Below, piece by piece: positions 27,476 to 36,042 of a stretch of 64,000 nt of DNA. The notes below the pieces were generated by a model that worked only from the letters and a program-made list of their open reading frames with translations, was not told the DNA's origin and searched no databases. Source of the stretch: Rhizobium sp. NFR03 (GTDB taxonomy: Bacteria > Pseudomonadota > Alphaproteobacteria > Rhizobiales > Rhizobiaceae); NCBI RefSeq assembly GCF_900111275.1, contig NZ_FOGR01000001.1:806001-870000 (forward strand), given 5' to 3'. Position numbers and translations under genes: made by a program. How positions within the stretch are numbered: the stretch's first letter is position 1; every line of letters starts with the position of its first letter.

Positions 27476-27511
27476 GATGCAAAACGTAAGTATTTTCTGA
27501 CGCTTTGCATC
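27476..27511. repeat. Long inverted repeat upstream of mqo
   Basis: Arms GATGCAAAACGT (27476-27487) and ACGCTTTGCATC (27500-27511) match inverted at 11 of 12 positions with a 12-bp spacer. Between the end of the MDR reductase gene and mqo, both on the minus strand. It could be an operator for mqo or the end of the upstream transcript. Confidence 0.6.
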
Positions 27512-27563
27512 AGGGCTCATGCTTTAAACCGATCTTACGAACCACAGCACATGGATGTGGACG

Positions 27564-28580
27564 TCAGAATGTAATGACCACCTTGCCGAATGGCCCCCGA
27601 TCCAGATGCGCGAACGCCTCCGGCACCGCATCGAAACCATACCGCTTGTCGATCACAGGCTTCAGCCCTTGCACGTCGATTGCCCGAACGAAATCCTCGA
27701 GCGCGCGGCGATGACCGACGCCGATCCCCTGGACGACAGGGCTCTTGAGGAGAAGCGGACCGGCGGGTCCGGAGACCGCAAACCCATCGAGAACGCCGAT
27801 CACGGAAATGCGCCCACCGACGGCAACCGCCTCCAGAGATTGCGCAAACCCTTCCCCGCCGGCCATATCGAGAACATGGTCGATGCCCGCATCCCCTGTG
27901 ATCTCGTAGACCTTTTCGACCCAGCCATCCCGCATAAGCAGGTGGTCGGCGCCGAGCGCTCCGGCCCGCTCCAGCTTCTGCGCGCTGGAAGAGGTGATGA
28001 ACACGTCCGCGCCGTAAGCCTTTGATATGGCGAGGCCGAACATCGCGACACCGCCCGTACCCTTGATCAGAACGCGCTCCCCCGCCTGCAATTGCCCCCT
28101 CTCGATCAGAGCGAACCATGCCGTGAGGCCGGCGCAGGGCAAGGTGCTGGCCTCGGCCGCATCGAGCGTTTCCGGCGCCTTCACGAACCAGTCATCCGGG
28201 AATGTCACCATCTCCGAAAGCACGCCGGGATAGGCGCCGCCAAGCGCACGATATGGCGGCGTGCGAGCATCGCCGAGCGGCTTCCCGTCGATCCACATCG
28301 GCGAGAAGGTCGAGATCACCCGGTCGCCGACCCTGAAGCGCGTGGCCTGCGGTCCCACCGCCTCCACGATGCCCGCCATATCGGACACCGGCACGAAGGG
28401 AAAGCCGAGCGGAAGACCCATGCCCGTTTCCACCACCAGCTTGTCGCGATAGTTGAGCGAGACCGCCTCCGTGCGGACGAGCACCTCCGTCCCTTTCGGC
28501 TCTACGACCTCGGCAGTGCCTTGCGCAAGGTTGTCAGCGCCGAGAGCGCTCAATTGCCACTGCTTGATTGTCCGTGCCAT
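27564..28580 (-). CDS. Zinc-less MDR-family NAD(P)-dependent oxidoreductase
   Basis: 338 residues. GroES-like N-terminal domain and Rossmann domain with GERVLIKGTGGVAMFGLAISKAYGADV. The zinc ligands of classical alcohol dehydrogenases are absent (TEAVSLNYRDKLV replaces the catalytic Cys; no four-cysteine lobe), so it is closer to quinone oxidoreductase-like reductases than to true zinc alcohol dehydrogenases. Substrate unknown. It is divergent from a LysR gene 96 bp away, which probably regulates it. ATG at 28580 is preferred to a TTG two codons upstream. Confidence 0.85.
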   Translation of the reverse strand: MARTIKQWQLSALGADNLAQGTAEVVEPKGTEVLVRTEAVSLNYRDKLVVETGMGLPLGFPFVPVSDMAGIVEAVGPQATRFRVGDRVISTFSPMWIDGKPLGDARTPPYRALGGAYPGVLSEMVTFPDDWFVKAPETLDAAEASTLPCAGLTAWFALIERGQLQAGERVLIKGTGGVAMFGLAISKAYGADVFITSSSAQKLERAGALGADHLLMRDGWVEKVYEITGDAGIDHVLDMAGGEGFAQSLEAVAVGGRISVIGVLDGFAVSGPAGPLLLKSPVVQGIGVGHRRALEDFVRAIDVQGLKPVIDKRYGFDAVPEAFAHLDRGPFGKVVITF

Positions 28581-28676
28581 GTCCAACTCCTTTTCGATGG
28601 GAAGCTCGACTTTATCGGCGAATTACGTTCGGCAGTTATGATAGATTTTCGTCACATCGTTTCTCTGGAGGATACA

Positions 28677-29576
28677 ATGCTCGATCTGCGCGATATCCCG
28701 GTTTTCATTCAGACAGCGGAGTCCGGCAGCTTTTCCGCCGCTGCGACCCGTCTGCACCTTACCCGCTCCGCCGTCGCCAAGACCATCGCCCGGATGGAGC
28801 AACGGCTGGGTGTCCGCCTGTTTCACCGCACGACGCGCTCGCAGAGCCTGACCGAGGAAGGCATCCTGTTTCATGAGCGCTGCCTGAAGGCGCTGGAGGA
28901 AATCCGCGCGGGCGAAGCGATGCTTGAATCCGGGCGCAAGGAGATCCGGGGGCGCCTGCGCATCTCGCTTCCGGTCGTTCTCGGTCGCACCTGTATAGCG
29001 CCCATTCTCACGCCGCTTCTGGCCGAACATCCCGGTCTGGAGCTGGACCTCGCTTTCAGCGACCGACTCGTGGACTTTCTTGAGGACGGGTTCGACCTCG
29101 CGGTTCGCAACGGTGCGCTTCGCGACGACAGCGACGTCATGTCCCGCGTGATCGCCCGCCAGCGCATGATCGTCTGCGCTTCACCGGCCTATCTCGATGC
29201 GCACGGAGAACCGCAGACGCTGGAGGATATCGATCGTCACGAGACGATCATTTACGCCCGAAGCGGAATCAAGCGCTCCTGGCTGTTTCCCACACCGGAC
29301 ATGCCGACACGCAGCGTGGTGCCGAGGGCGCGGCTGCAACTCGATGATCTCGAGGCAATCGCCGACGCCGCGTGCGCGGGCGGTGGCCTCGCCTGGATGC
29401 CGTGCTGGCTCGTGCGCGACCGCATCGCCGAGGGGCGGCTGCGCCAGGTTCTCCCTTCCACGCAGGGCTTCGCCTTCCCGAGCCATGTCGTCTGGCCCAA
29501 ATCTCCCGTCATGCTGCCGAGGACGCGCCTGGTGATCGACCGGCTCGCAGCCGAGCTTCCGCTGGCGATGGGCTGA
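28677..29576 (+). CDS. LysR-family transcriptional regulator
   Basis: 299 residues. N-terminal winged helix (residues 1-60; FIQTAESGSFSAAATRLHLTRSAVAKTIARMEQRLGVRLFHRTTR) and a C-terminal PBP2-type effector domain (about 88-290). A GGAGGA site lies 5 nt before the ATG. It is divergent from the zinc-less MDR reductase gene, the usual arrangement of a LysR regulator with its target. Effector unknown. Confidence 0.92.
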   Translation: MLDLRDIPVFIQTAESGSFSAAATRLHLTRSAVAKTIARMEQRLGVRLFHRTTRSQSLTEEGILFHERCLKALEEIRAGEAMLESGRKEIRGRLRISLPVVLGRTCIAPILTPLLAEHPGLELDLAFSDRLVDFLEDGFDLAVRNGALRDDSDVMSRVIARQRMIVCASPAYLDAHGEPQTLEDIDRHETIIYARSGIKRSWLFPTPDMPTRSVVPRARLQLDDLEAIADAACAGGGLAWMPCWLVRDRIAEGRLRQVLPSTQGFAFPSHVVWPKSPVMLPRTRLVIDRLAAELPLAMG

Positions 29577-29694
29577 CGGCACAGTGTCTCCGGGCCGCGC
29601 GCGGCTTCAACGCCGCGTCGCAAATCGTGCGTTGCTCCGCACCGCAAACTGGCCGATAAGCATCCTGTGATCAACCGATGGGACCGGAGCCCGC

Positions 29695-31389
29695 TTGAAA
29701 CGCGATCGTTCGAAGCTGCGCAAGCGCCTGCACATCTGGACCGGCGTGTGCCTGGGTCTGTTTCTGCTCACACACTTTCTCAACCACGCGCTCGGCCTCA
29801 TCTCGATCGACGCCATGGAGCGAGGCCGGGACCTCTTCAACCAGATCTGGCGCAGCCTGCCGGGAACCATCGCCCTTTACGGGTCGCTCGCTGTCCATTT
29901 CGTTCTGGCACTCGATGGCCTGCGGCGGCGGCAGACGCTGCGCATGCCGCTGCGCGAGGCGTTGAAGATCGGGCTTGGGCTCGCTCTTCCCTTCCTGCTG
30001 ATCAGCCATGTCACCGTTACCCGCATCGACTGGATGCTGTCGGGCTACTCCGCCGATTATCGCGATATCCTGCCGCGCATCTGGTCGAGGACCGAAAACA
30101 CCATCTGGCAATCCGCCGCGCTGATCATCGCCTGGGCGCACGGCTGTCTCGGTTTCTGGTTCTGGATGCGCGGCCGGGACTGGTATCCCCGCATGGCGCT
30201 GACGCTCTACACGCTGGCGCTTCTGGTCCCGGTGCTCTCGCTGCTCGGCTTCGTGGTGGCTGCACGCGCCGTCGGCCCCGCCATGCCATCGAACGCCTGG
30301 TTCATGTCGGGCCGTACCGATCCCGCCCTTCTGGCAGATATCCGCCAGGGCATCTTCCTGACGCTCGCGGCCTGCATCGGCTTCACGCTGCTCTGGCGGT
30401 CCTTCCCCATCCGCGGCAAGGTGCGCATCCGCTATCCCGATGGCAGAGTGCTGTCGGTCGCGCGCGGCTTCTCGGTGCTGGAAGCGAGCCGCTCCGCCGG
30501 CATCCCGCATCTTTCCGTGTGCGGCGGGCGCGGTCGCTGTTCGACCTGTCGCGTCCGCGTAACGGATGGGCTGGAAGGGTTGGCGCCACCGAGCGAAGGC
30601 GAGCGACAGACGTTGATCCGTATTCGCGCCGGTGAAAATGTCCGCCTCGGCTGTCAGCTTCGGCCGAATCACGACGTGGCCATCGCTCCCGTGCTCGGCG
30701 CTGATAATGTCGGCGTGCGTCCGCAGATCGGCGAGGACATCGCGGCCGGTCGGGAACGCCGTATCGCGGTTCTGTTCTGCGACCTGCGCGACTTCACGCT
30801 GCTCACCCAGCAGCAGCTTCCCTTCGACACGGTGTTCCTGCTCAATCGCTATTTCGAGACGATCGGCGAAGCGGTCGAGGGTGCGGGCGGCGTGATCGAC
30901 AAGTTTATCGGCGATGGGGTGCTTGCGATTTTCGGCCTTACCGGCCGGATAGAGGACGCCTGCGCCAATGCACTGGACGCGACGGCGCGCATCGCCCGCG
31001 GTATCGACACCCTCAACCGCAACTTCACGAGCGAACTCGATAAACCGCTGCGCATCGCCATGGGCATGCACGCGGGGCCTGCAATCATCGGCCATATCGG
31101 CTACGGCCGAGCCTCCTCCCTGACGGCCGTCGGCGACACCATCAACGCTGCAAGCCGGCTCGAAGGTTTCGCCAAGGAATACGACGCGCAGCTCGCCGTC
31201 TCCGCCGACGTCATCCGCTATGCCGGGCTGACGCTGGACGACCGCGAGAGCCACGACATCGCAATCCGCGGCCGCAAGGGCACGCTGGAGACGCTGATCG
31301 TCGAAAACGCCGAGGAAATCGCGACGCTGCTTGCCGCCGCCCGCGAGAGGAAAGCGGCGGTGGCGCAAGCTGCACGCAGCGGCGCCTGA
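29695..31389 (+). CDS. cyaC: CyaC-type class III adenylate cyclase with dihaem-B-like anchor and 2Fe-2S domain
   Basis: 564 residues. Six membrane helices (about 10-240) carry histidines placed as in dihaem succinate:quinone reductase anchors (THFLNH near 27-31, AVHF near 67, ISH near 107, WAHG near 149). A plant-type ferredoxin domain (about 245-335) has CGGRGRCSTC and a later LGCQL cysteine. The catalytic domain (about 355-545) has CDLRDFT, KFIGDG and NAASRLEG. S. meliloti CyaC, a redox/quinone-responsive adenylate cyclase, has this exact design. The start is TTG with GGAG 6 nt upstream. Convergent with rutR. Confidence 0.88.
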   Translation: MKRDRSKLRKRLHIWTGVCLGLFLLTHFLNHALGLISIDAMERGRDLFNQIWRSLPGTIALYGSLAVHFVLALDGLRRRQTLRMPLREALKIGLGLALPFLLISHVTVTRIDWMLSGYSADYRDILPRIWSRTENTIWQSAALIIAWAHGCLGFWFWMRGRDWYPRMALTLYTLALLVPVLSLLGFVVAARAVGPAMPSNAWFMSGRTDPALLADIRQGIFLTLAACIGFTLLWRSFPIRGKVRIRYPDGRVLSVARGFSVLEASRSAGIPHLSVCGGRGRCSTCRVRVTDGLEGLAPPSEGERQTLIRIRAGENVRLGCQLRPNHDVAIAPVLGADNVGVRPQIGEDIAAGRERRIAVLFCDLRDFTLLTQQQLPFDTVFLLNRYFETIGEAVEGAGGVIDKFIGDGVLAIFGLTGRIEDACANALDATARIARGIDTLNRNFTSELDKPLRIAMGMHAGPAIIGHIGYGRASSLTAVGDTINAASRLEGFAKEYDAQLAVSADVIRYAGLTLDDRESHDIAIRGRKGTLETLIVENAEEIATLLAAARERKAAVAQAARSGA

Positions 31390-31412
31390 TCAGGTTTTAC
31401 CGCGCAAGGAAG

Positions 31413-32078
31413 TTACGCCGCCGGGCCACCCGTTGCAGGTCCGCTGACCGCGAGGCCATTGACGAAAAGAAGCTCCAGAAAACGGGCTGCGTCTTCGAAA
31501 CGGCCCTCGCCCGCCCTGTCCTTGCCGAGCACGGCTCTGACCTGCACGTCGAAATCGGCGTAGTGCTGGGTCGTCGCCCAGATGGCGAAGATGAGGTGAT
31601 AGGGGTCGCACTTGGCAATCTTGCCGGCCTTGGCCCAGGTGCGGATGACCTTCGCCTTTTCGTCCACCAGCGCCTTCAGCGGTCCCATCAGCGCATCCTC
31701 GATCCGGGGCGCGCCTTGCAGGACCTCATTGGCGAAAAGCCGGCTTTCGCGCGGAAAATCGCGTGCCATTTCGAGCTTTCGCCGGATGTAGCTGCGGATC
31801 TCGGACACCGGATTGCCCTCCGCATCGAACTCGCGCAGCGGATCGAGCCAGCTGTCCAGCACCCGCTCGATCAGCGCGCGGTGCATCGCCTCCTTGGTGC
31901 GGAAATAATAGAGCAGGTTTGGCTTCGACATGCCCGCGACGTCGGCAATCTGGTCGATGGTGCTGCCACGAAAACCGTTGGTCGCAAAGACCTCCAGCGC
32001 GGCCTCCAGAATGAGTTCTTCCTTTTCTTCCTGGATCCGCGTACGCCGCTGCGTTTTCGCTGCTCTTGGCAATGCCAT
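31413..32078 (-). CDS. rutR: Pyrimidine-responsive TetR-family regulator RutR
   Basis: 221 residues. Helix-turn-helix GSTIDQIADVAGMSKPNLLYYF (about 38-60). The C-terminal domain closely follows E. coli RutR, including LVDEKAKVIRTWAKAGKIA and DPYHLIFAIWATTQHYADF. RutR represses pyrimidine-degradation genes until uracil or thymine binds. It is divergent from the pyd operon, with a RutR-like box in the shared region and another before preTA, so it likely controls both. Confidence 0.92.
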   Translation of the reverse strand: MALPRAAKTQRRTRIQEEKEELILEAALEVFATNGFRGSTIDQIADVAGMSKPNLLYYFRTKEAMHRALIERVLDSWLDPLREFDAEGNPVSEIRSYIRRKLEMARDFPRESRLFANEVLQGAPRIEDALMGPLKALVDEKAKVIRTWAKAGKIAKCDPYHLIFAIWATTQHYADFDVQVRAVLGKDRAGEGRFEDAARFLELLFVNGLAVSGPATGGPAA

Positions 32079-32186
32079 CCCACGCCCCCTTCGCCCGCCT
32101 TCCGGCCGTCCTGTCCGTCACGTCGCCCTGAAGCTTTTTCGTTTTTTTGCTTTTCCGTCTTGAGTGCTGCAACGGAAGTTGTAATG

Positions 32187-32202
32187 TTTACCAACCGGTT
32201 AA
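32187..32202. promoter_or_regulatory. RutR-like operator between rutR and pydC
   Basis: TTTACCAACCGGTTAA matches 11 of 14 defined positions of TTGACCAnnTGGTCAA and is imperfectly palindromic. It lies 109 nt upstream of the rutR start and 150 nt upstream of pydC. Confidence 0.6.
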
Positions 32203-32351
32203 ATTATCAGTCACTTCAATGACAAACGCAACGACTGATACGAGGGCGAGCAAAAAGAATGCCCCATTCGACCGGTGGGAACAATGCAATCGAACACAAG
32301 GCCCGATCGCGCCATTGCGCATCGCCATGTTCGAACGAAGAGGATGATATC

Positions 32352-33602
32352 ATGGCCGCACCGGGCGAGAATATGCGCGTCGACGCCGACCGTCTGTGGG
32401 ACAGTCTCATGCAGATGGCGGAGATCGGCCCGGGCATTGCCGGCGGCAACAATCGCCAGACGCTGACCGATGCGGATGCCGAAGGCAGGAGCCTGTTTGC
32501 GACCTGGTGCCGTGATGCCGGCATGACCCTGGGCGTCGATCGCATGGGAACCATGTTCGCGACCCGACCCGGCAGCGATCCGGATGCCCTGCCCGTCTAT
32601 GTCGGCTCGCATCTCGACACCCAGCCGACGGGCGGAAAATATGACGGTGTTCTCGGTGTGCTTGCGGGACTGGAAGTCGTGCGGACCATGAACGACCTCG
32701 GTCTCAAGACGAAGCATCCCGTCGTTGTCACGAACTGGGCGAACGAAGAAGGCGCGCGCTTTGCCCCCGCCATGCTGGCCTCCGGCGTCTTTGCCGGCGT
32801 CCACACGCTCGACTACGCCTATTCCCGCCGGGACCCGGAGGGCAAGACCTATGGCGACGAGCTGAAGCGGATCGGCTGGCTTGGCGAGGAAGAGGTGGGC
32901 GCACGCAAGATGCACGCCTACTTCGAATATCACATCGAACAAGGGCCAATTCTCGAAGCGGAGAACAAGGCAATCGGCGTGGTGACCCATTGCCAGGGTC
33001 TGTGGTGGCTCGAGTTCACGCTGACGGGCCGCGAGGCGCATACCGGCTCGACCCCCATGGCCCTTCGCGTCAACGCGGGGCTTGCCATGTCGCGCATCGT
33101 GGAGATGGTACAGACCGTTGCCACCAGCGAGCAGCCGGGCGCTGTCGGTGGCGTCGGTCAGGTCTTCTTCTCCCCGAACTCCCGTAACGTTCTGCCCGGC
33201 AAGGTCGTCTTCACCGTCGATATCCGTACGCCCGACCAGGCGAAGCTCGACCGCATGCGCGCCCGCATCGAGGCGGAGGCCGCCCGGATCTGCGAAGATC
33301 TCGGCGTCGGCTACGCGGTCGAAGCCGTCGGCCATTTCGACCCCGTCACCTTCGACCCCACGCTCGTGTCGGCGGTGCGCACCGCCGCCGAAAAACTGGG
33401 CCTCAGCCACATGGACATCATCTCCGGCGCCGGCCACGACGCCTGCTGGGCGGCCCGCATCGCGCCGGCAACGATGATCATGTGCCCCTGCGTCGGCGGT
33501 CTTTCGCACAACGAGGCGGAGGAGATTTCGAAGGACTGGGCCAGCGCCGGCTGTGACGTCCTGTTCCACGCCGTGGTGGAGACGGCGGGAATTGTGAAGT
33601 AG
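32352..33602 (+). CDS. pydC: N-carbamoyl-beta-alanine amidohydrolase (beta-ureidopropionase), Zn-dependent
   Basis: 416 residues, M20-type amidase/hydantoinase-carbamoylase family. Metal ligands are visible in GSHLDTQPTGGKYDGVLG, NEEGARF, YHIEQGP and GAGHDACW; the dimerisation lid has TGREAHTGSTPM. It performs the last step of reductive pyrimidine degradation, giving beta-alanine, CO2 and NH3. The family also includes L-carbamoylases and allantoate hydrolases; the neighbours hydA, rutR and preTA decide for this role. The ATG at 32352 (AAGAGG site) is used; 32373 is also possible. Confidence 0.9.
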   Translation: MAAPGENMRVDADRLWDSLMQMAEIGPGIAGGNNRQTLTDADAEGRSLFATWCRDAGMTLGVDRMGTMFATRPGSDPDALPVYVGSHLDTQPTGGKYDGVLGVLAGLEVVRTMNDLGLKTKHPVVVTNWANEEGARFAPAMLASGVFAGVHTLDYAYSRRDPEGKTYGDELKRIGWLGEEEVGARKMHAYFEYHIEQGPILEAENKAIGVVTHCQGLWWLEFTLTGREAHTGSTPMALRVNAGLAMSRIVEMVQTVATSEQPGAVGGVGQVFFSPNSRNVLPGKVVFTVDIRTPDQAKLDRMRARIEAEAARICEDLGVGYAVEAVGHFDPVTFDPTLVSAVRTAAEKLGLSHMDIISGAGHDACWAARIAPATMIMCPCVGGLSHNEAEEISKDWASAGCDVLFHAVVETAGIVK

Positions 33603-33634
33603 GATCGGGCGACAGAGGCAGCAGGAGAACGACA

Positions 33635-33847
33635 ATGGGACATCCGAGAGAATTGTCGCCGGAAGAGCGTGATCTTCTCATAAGGCGAGGTTACCGCCCG
33701 GTCGAAGTCTGGGTGCCCGATCCGACCAACCCTTCCTACCTCGAAGACGCACGCCGGCAGGCAGCAAATTCGGTCGAAGCAGATGAGAAGGCGGGCATCG
33801 AGGAGCTATACGATCCAACGGCCTATGAAGAATGGGATCGTCCGTGA
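33635..33847 (+). CDS. MazE-like antitoxin
   Basis: 70 residues, acidic, of the antitoxin MazE family seen in Rhizobiales: RELSPEERDLLIRRGYRPVEVWVPD followed by an acidic C-terminal tail ending in ELYDPTAYEEWDRP, the part that normally wraps the toxin. It sits inside the pyrimidine operon, 32 nt after pydC, with a GGAGAA site, and overlaps the toxin start by 4 nt. Confidence 0.85.
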   Translation: MGHPRELSPEERDLLIRRGYRPVEVWVPDPTNPSYLEDARRQAANSVEADEKAGIEELYDPTAYEEWDRP

Positions 33848-34200
33848 GATTGAAGCGTGGAGATGTTGTTCTCGCGGTGTTTCAGGGAAACCTCGGAAAG
33901 CCAAGACCAGCTGTCATCCTTCATGCCAACGAATATATCGAAGACCACGTCACCCTGCTTGTCTGCGCCTTCACGACGTATCTCGCGGATTCACCGAATT
34001 ACCGGCCGACGATTGTCCCGTCACAGGAGAATGGCCTTGAAGAGACATCGCAGATCATGGTCGACAAGATGACGCACATCAAGAAGACGGCAATGCGCAA
34101 TGTGATCGGCTTTCTTTCAGATTCAGACATATCGCAGGTCGAAGCGGCACTGATCAATATTACCGGCCTGCGACAGGCAATCATCCCGCAGCCGCACTAG
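33844..34200 (+). CDS. MazF/PemK-family toxin (endoribonuclease)
   Basis: 118 residues. RGDVVLAVFQGNLGKPRPAVIL at the N-terminus and a later VDKMTHIKK segment are typical of PemK/MazF, sequence-specific mRNA interferases. The GTG at 33844 overlaps the antitoxin stop (GTGA); an ATG at 33832 would add four residues. It is 22 nt before hydA, so the TA pair is cotranscribed with catabolic genes. Confidence 0.87.
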   Translation: MRLKRGDVVLAVFQGNLGKPRPAVILHANEYIEDHVTLLVCAFTTYLADSPNYRPTIVPSQENGLEETSQIMVDKMTHIKKTAMRNVIGFLSDSDISQVEAALINITGLRQAIIPQPH

Positions 34201-34222
34201 GGAGCATGAGGGAGGAGCATCC

Positions 34223-35677
34223 ATGACCACCATCATCAAGAACGGCACCATCGTCACAGCCGACCTGACCTACACGGCGGACATCCGCATCGAGAGCGGC
34301 GTGATCGCCGAGATCGGCCCGAAGCTGACAGGTGGCGACCTTCTCGACGCAACGGGTTGCTACGTCATGCCCGGCGGCATCGATCCGCATACCCATTTGG
34401 AAATGCCGTTCATGGGCACCTATTCGGCCGATGATTTCGAGAGCGGCACCCGGGCGGCGCTGGCCGGCGGCACGACGATGGTGGTGGATTTCGCGCTGCC
34501 GAACCCGGGCCAGTCGCTGCTCGATGCGCTTGATATGTGGCACAACAAGACCTCGCGCGCGGCTTGCGACTATTCCTTTCACATGGCGATCACCTGGTGG
34601 GGCGCGCAGGTCTTCGAGGAGATGGAGACGATCGTCCGCGACAAGGGCATCAACACCTTCAAGCACTTCATGGCCTACAAAGGCGCATTGATGGTGGATG
34701 ACGACGAGATGTTCGCCTCGTTCCAGCGCTGCGCGGAGCTTGGCGCCCTGCCGCTCGTCCATGCCGAAAACGGCGATGTCGTGGCGCAGATGCAGGCCAA
34801 ACTCATGGCAGAGGGCAATGACGGGCCGGAGGCACATGCCTACTCCCGCCCGCCGGAGGTCGAAGGCGAGGCGACGAACCGCGCCATCATGATCGCCGAT
34901 ATGGCCGGCTGCCCGGTCTATATCGTCCACACCTCCTGCGAGCAGAGCCACGAAGCCATCCGCCGCGCCCGGCAGAAGGGCATCCGCGTCTATGGCGAAC
35001 CGTTGATCCAGCACCTGACGCTGGACGAAAGCGAATATGCCAATGCCGACTGGGACCACGCCGCCCGCCGCGTCATGTCGCCGCCCTTTCGCAGCAAGCA
35101 GCATCAGGACAGCCTCTGGGCCGGCCTCTCCTCCGGCTCGCTGCAATGCGTGGCCACCGACCATTGCGCCTTCACCACGCAACAGAAGCGCTCCGGCCTT
35201 GGCGACTTCCGCAAGATCCCGAACGGAACGGGTGGCCTTGAAGATCGCATGCCGATGCTCTGGACCTACGGCGTCGCCACCGGCCGCATCACCATGAACG
35301 AGTTCGTCGCCGTGACCTCGACCAACATCGCCAAGATCCTCAACATCTATCCGAAGAAAGGCGCGATCCTCGTCGGCGCCGATGCCGATCTCGTCGTCTG
35401 GGACCCTGCCCGGACGAAGACCATCTCGGCGAAGACCCAGCAATCCGCTATCGACTACAACGTCTTCGAGGGAAAGACCGTCACCGGCCTGCCCCGTTAT
35501 ACGCTGACCCGCGGCATGGTTGCGATCGAGGAGGATACGGTCAAGACGAGGGAGGGCCACGGCGCCTTCGTGCGCCGCCCGCCGGTCACGCCTGTCGCCA
35601 AGGCGCTTTCCACCTGGAAGGACATCACCGCCCCTCGCAAGGTTGTCAGGACCGGAATCCCGGCGAGCGGCGTCTGA
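34223..35677 (+). CDS. hydA: Dihydropyrimidinase (D-hydantoinase)
   Basis: 484 residues, cyclic amidohydrolase. Binuclear metal site: DPHTHLEMPF (HxH), the carbamylated-lysine segment FKHFMAYKG, PLVHAENGD, VYIVHTSCEQ and CVATDHCAF. It opens dihydrouracil/dihydrothymine to N-carbamoyl-beta-amino acids, the substrates of PydC. A GGAGGA site precedes the ATG. The stop overlaps the next small gene by 1 nt (TGATG). Confidence 0.94.
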   Translation: MTTIIKNGTIVTADLTYTADIRIESGVIAEIGPKLTGGDLLDATGCYVMPGGIDPHTHLEMPFMGTYSADDFESGTRAALAGGTTMVVDFALPNPGQSLLDALDMWHNKTSRAACDYSFHMAITWWGAQVFEEMETIVRDKGINTFKHFMAYKGALMVDDDEMFASFQRCAELGALPLVHAENGDVVAQMQAKLMAEGNDGPEAHAYSRPPEVEGEATNRAIMIADMAGCPVYIVHTSCEQSHEAIRRARQKGIRVYGEPLIQHLTLDESEYANADWDHAARRVMSPPFRSKQHQDSLWAGLSSGSLQCVATDHCAFTTQQKRSGLGDFRKIPNGTGGLEDRMPMLWTYGVATGRITMNEFVAVTSTNIAKILNIYPKKGAILVGADADLVVWDPARTKTISAKTQQSAIDYNVFEGKTVTGLPRYTLTRGMVAIEEDTVKTREGHGAFVRRPPVTPVAKALSTWKDITAPRKVVRTGIPASGV

Positions 35678-36042
35678 TGCGTTCCCTCGCGCTTTTTGCC
35701 GCCTGCGGCTGCGTCTCCGGTGTGAGCATCGCAGCACCCACCTTTCTCGATGGAGCCTATGGCAATGCGGAGGGTTGCATCTACGCAAAGACGGGTGAAT
35801 CGAGCGGCGCGGACGCCTTCTTCCTCCTGAACGATGAGGGGATCACCACCGCCACGGCCTACTGCCAGTTCGAGGGAACGGCGGCGAAAACCGCATCGGG
35901 CTTCTCCATCCGTACCCGATGCGACGCCGAAGGCGAGGTTGGCCCGAAGGAAACCGTTGCGCTCGACAGAAGCGCGATGGGCTACACGATCCGCTTCAAC
36001 GACGGCACCACATGGGGACCGCTTTCGCAATGCCGCAGATGA
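35677..36042 (+). CDS. Small secreted cysteine-containing protein of the pyd operon
   Basis: 121 residues. Signal peptide of about 20 residues (MRSLALFAACGCVSGVSIA), then a mature part with cysteines in EGCIYA, AYCQFEG, TRCDAEG and SQCRR, enough for two disulfides. I do not recognise the family. It starts on the hydA stop and its own stop overlaps the ABC ATPase start, so it is translated with the operon. Function unknown. Confidence 0.7.
   Translation: MRSLALFAACGCVSGVSIAAPTFLDGAYGNAEGCIYAKTGESSGADAFFLLNDEGITTATAYCQFEGTAAKTASGFSIRTRCDAEGEVGPKETVALDRSAMGYTIRFNDGTTWGPLSQCRR

Noticed and set aside
27564-28580. Classical zinc alcohol dehydrogenase
   Set aside because: Catalytic and structural zinc ligands are missing, so only a zinc-less MDR reductase is supported.
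28092-28676. N-terminal extension of the LysR regulator reading back to 28092
   Set aside because: It lies opposite the MDR reductase gene. The LysR family start MLDLRDIPVF with a GGAGGA site at 28677 is clear.
28610-28676. LysR-type T-N11-A operator between the MDR reductase and LysR genes
   Set aside because: Only a weak dyad (TGATAGATTTTCGTCA) is visible with no clear consensus; not strong enough to list as a site.
29671-31368. Long minus-strand open frame opposite the adenylate cyclase
   Set aside because: Same antisense artefact; no recognisable domain and no ribosome binding site.
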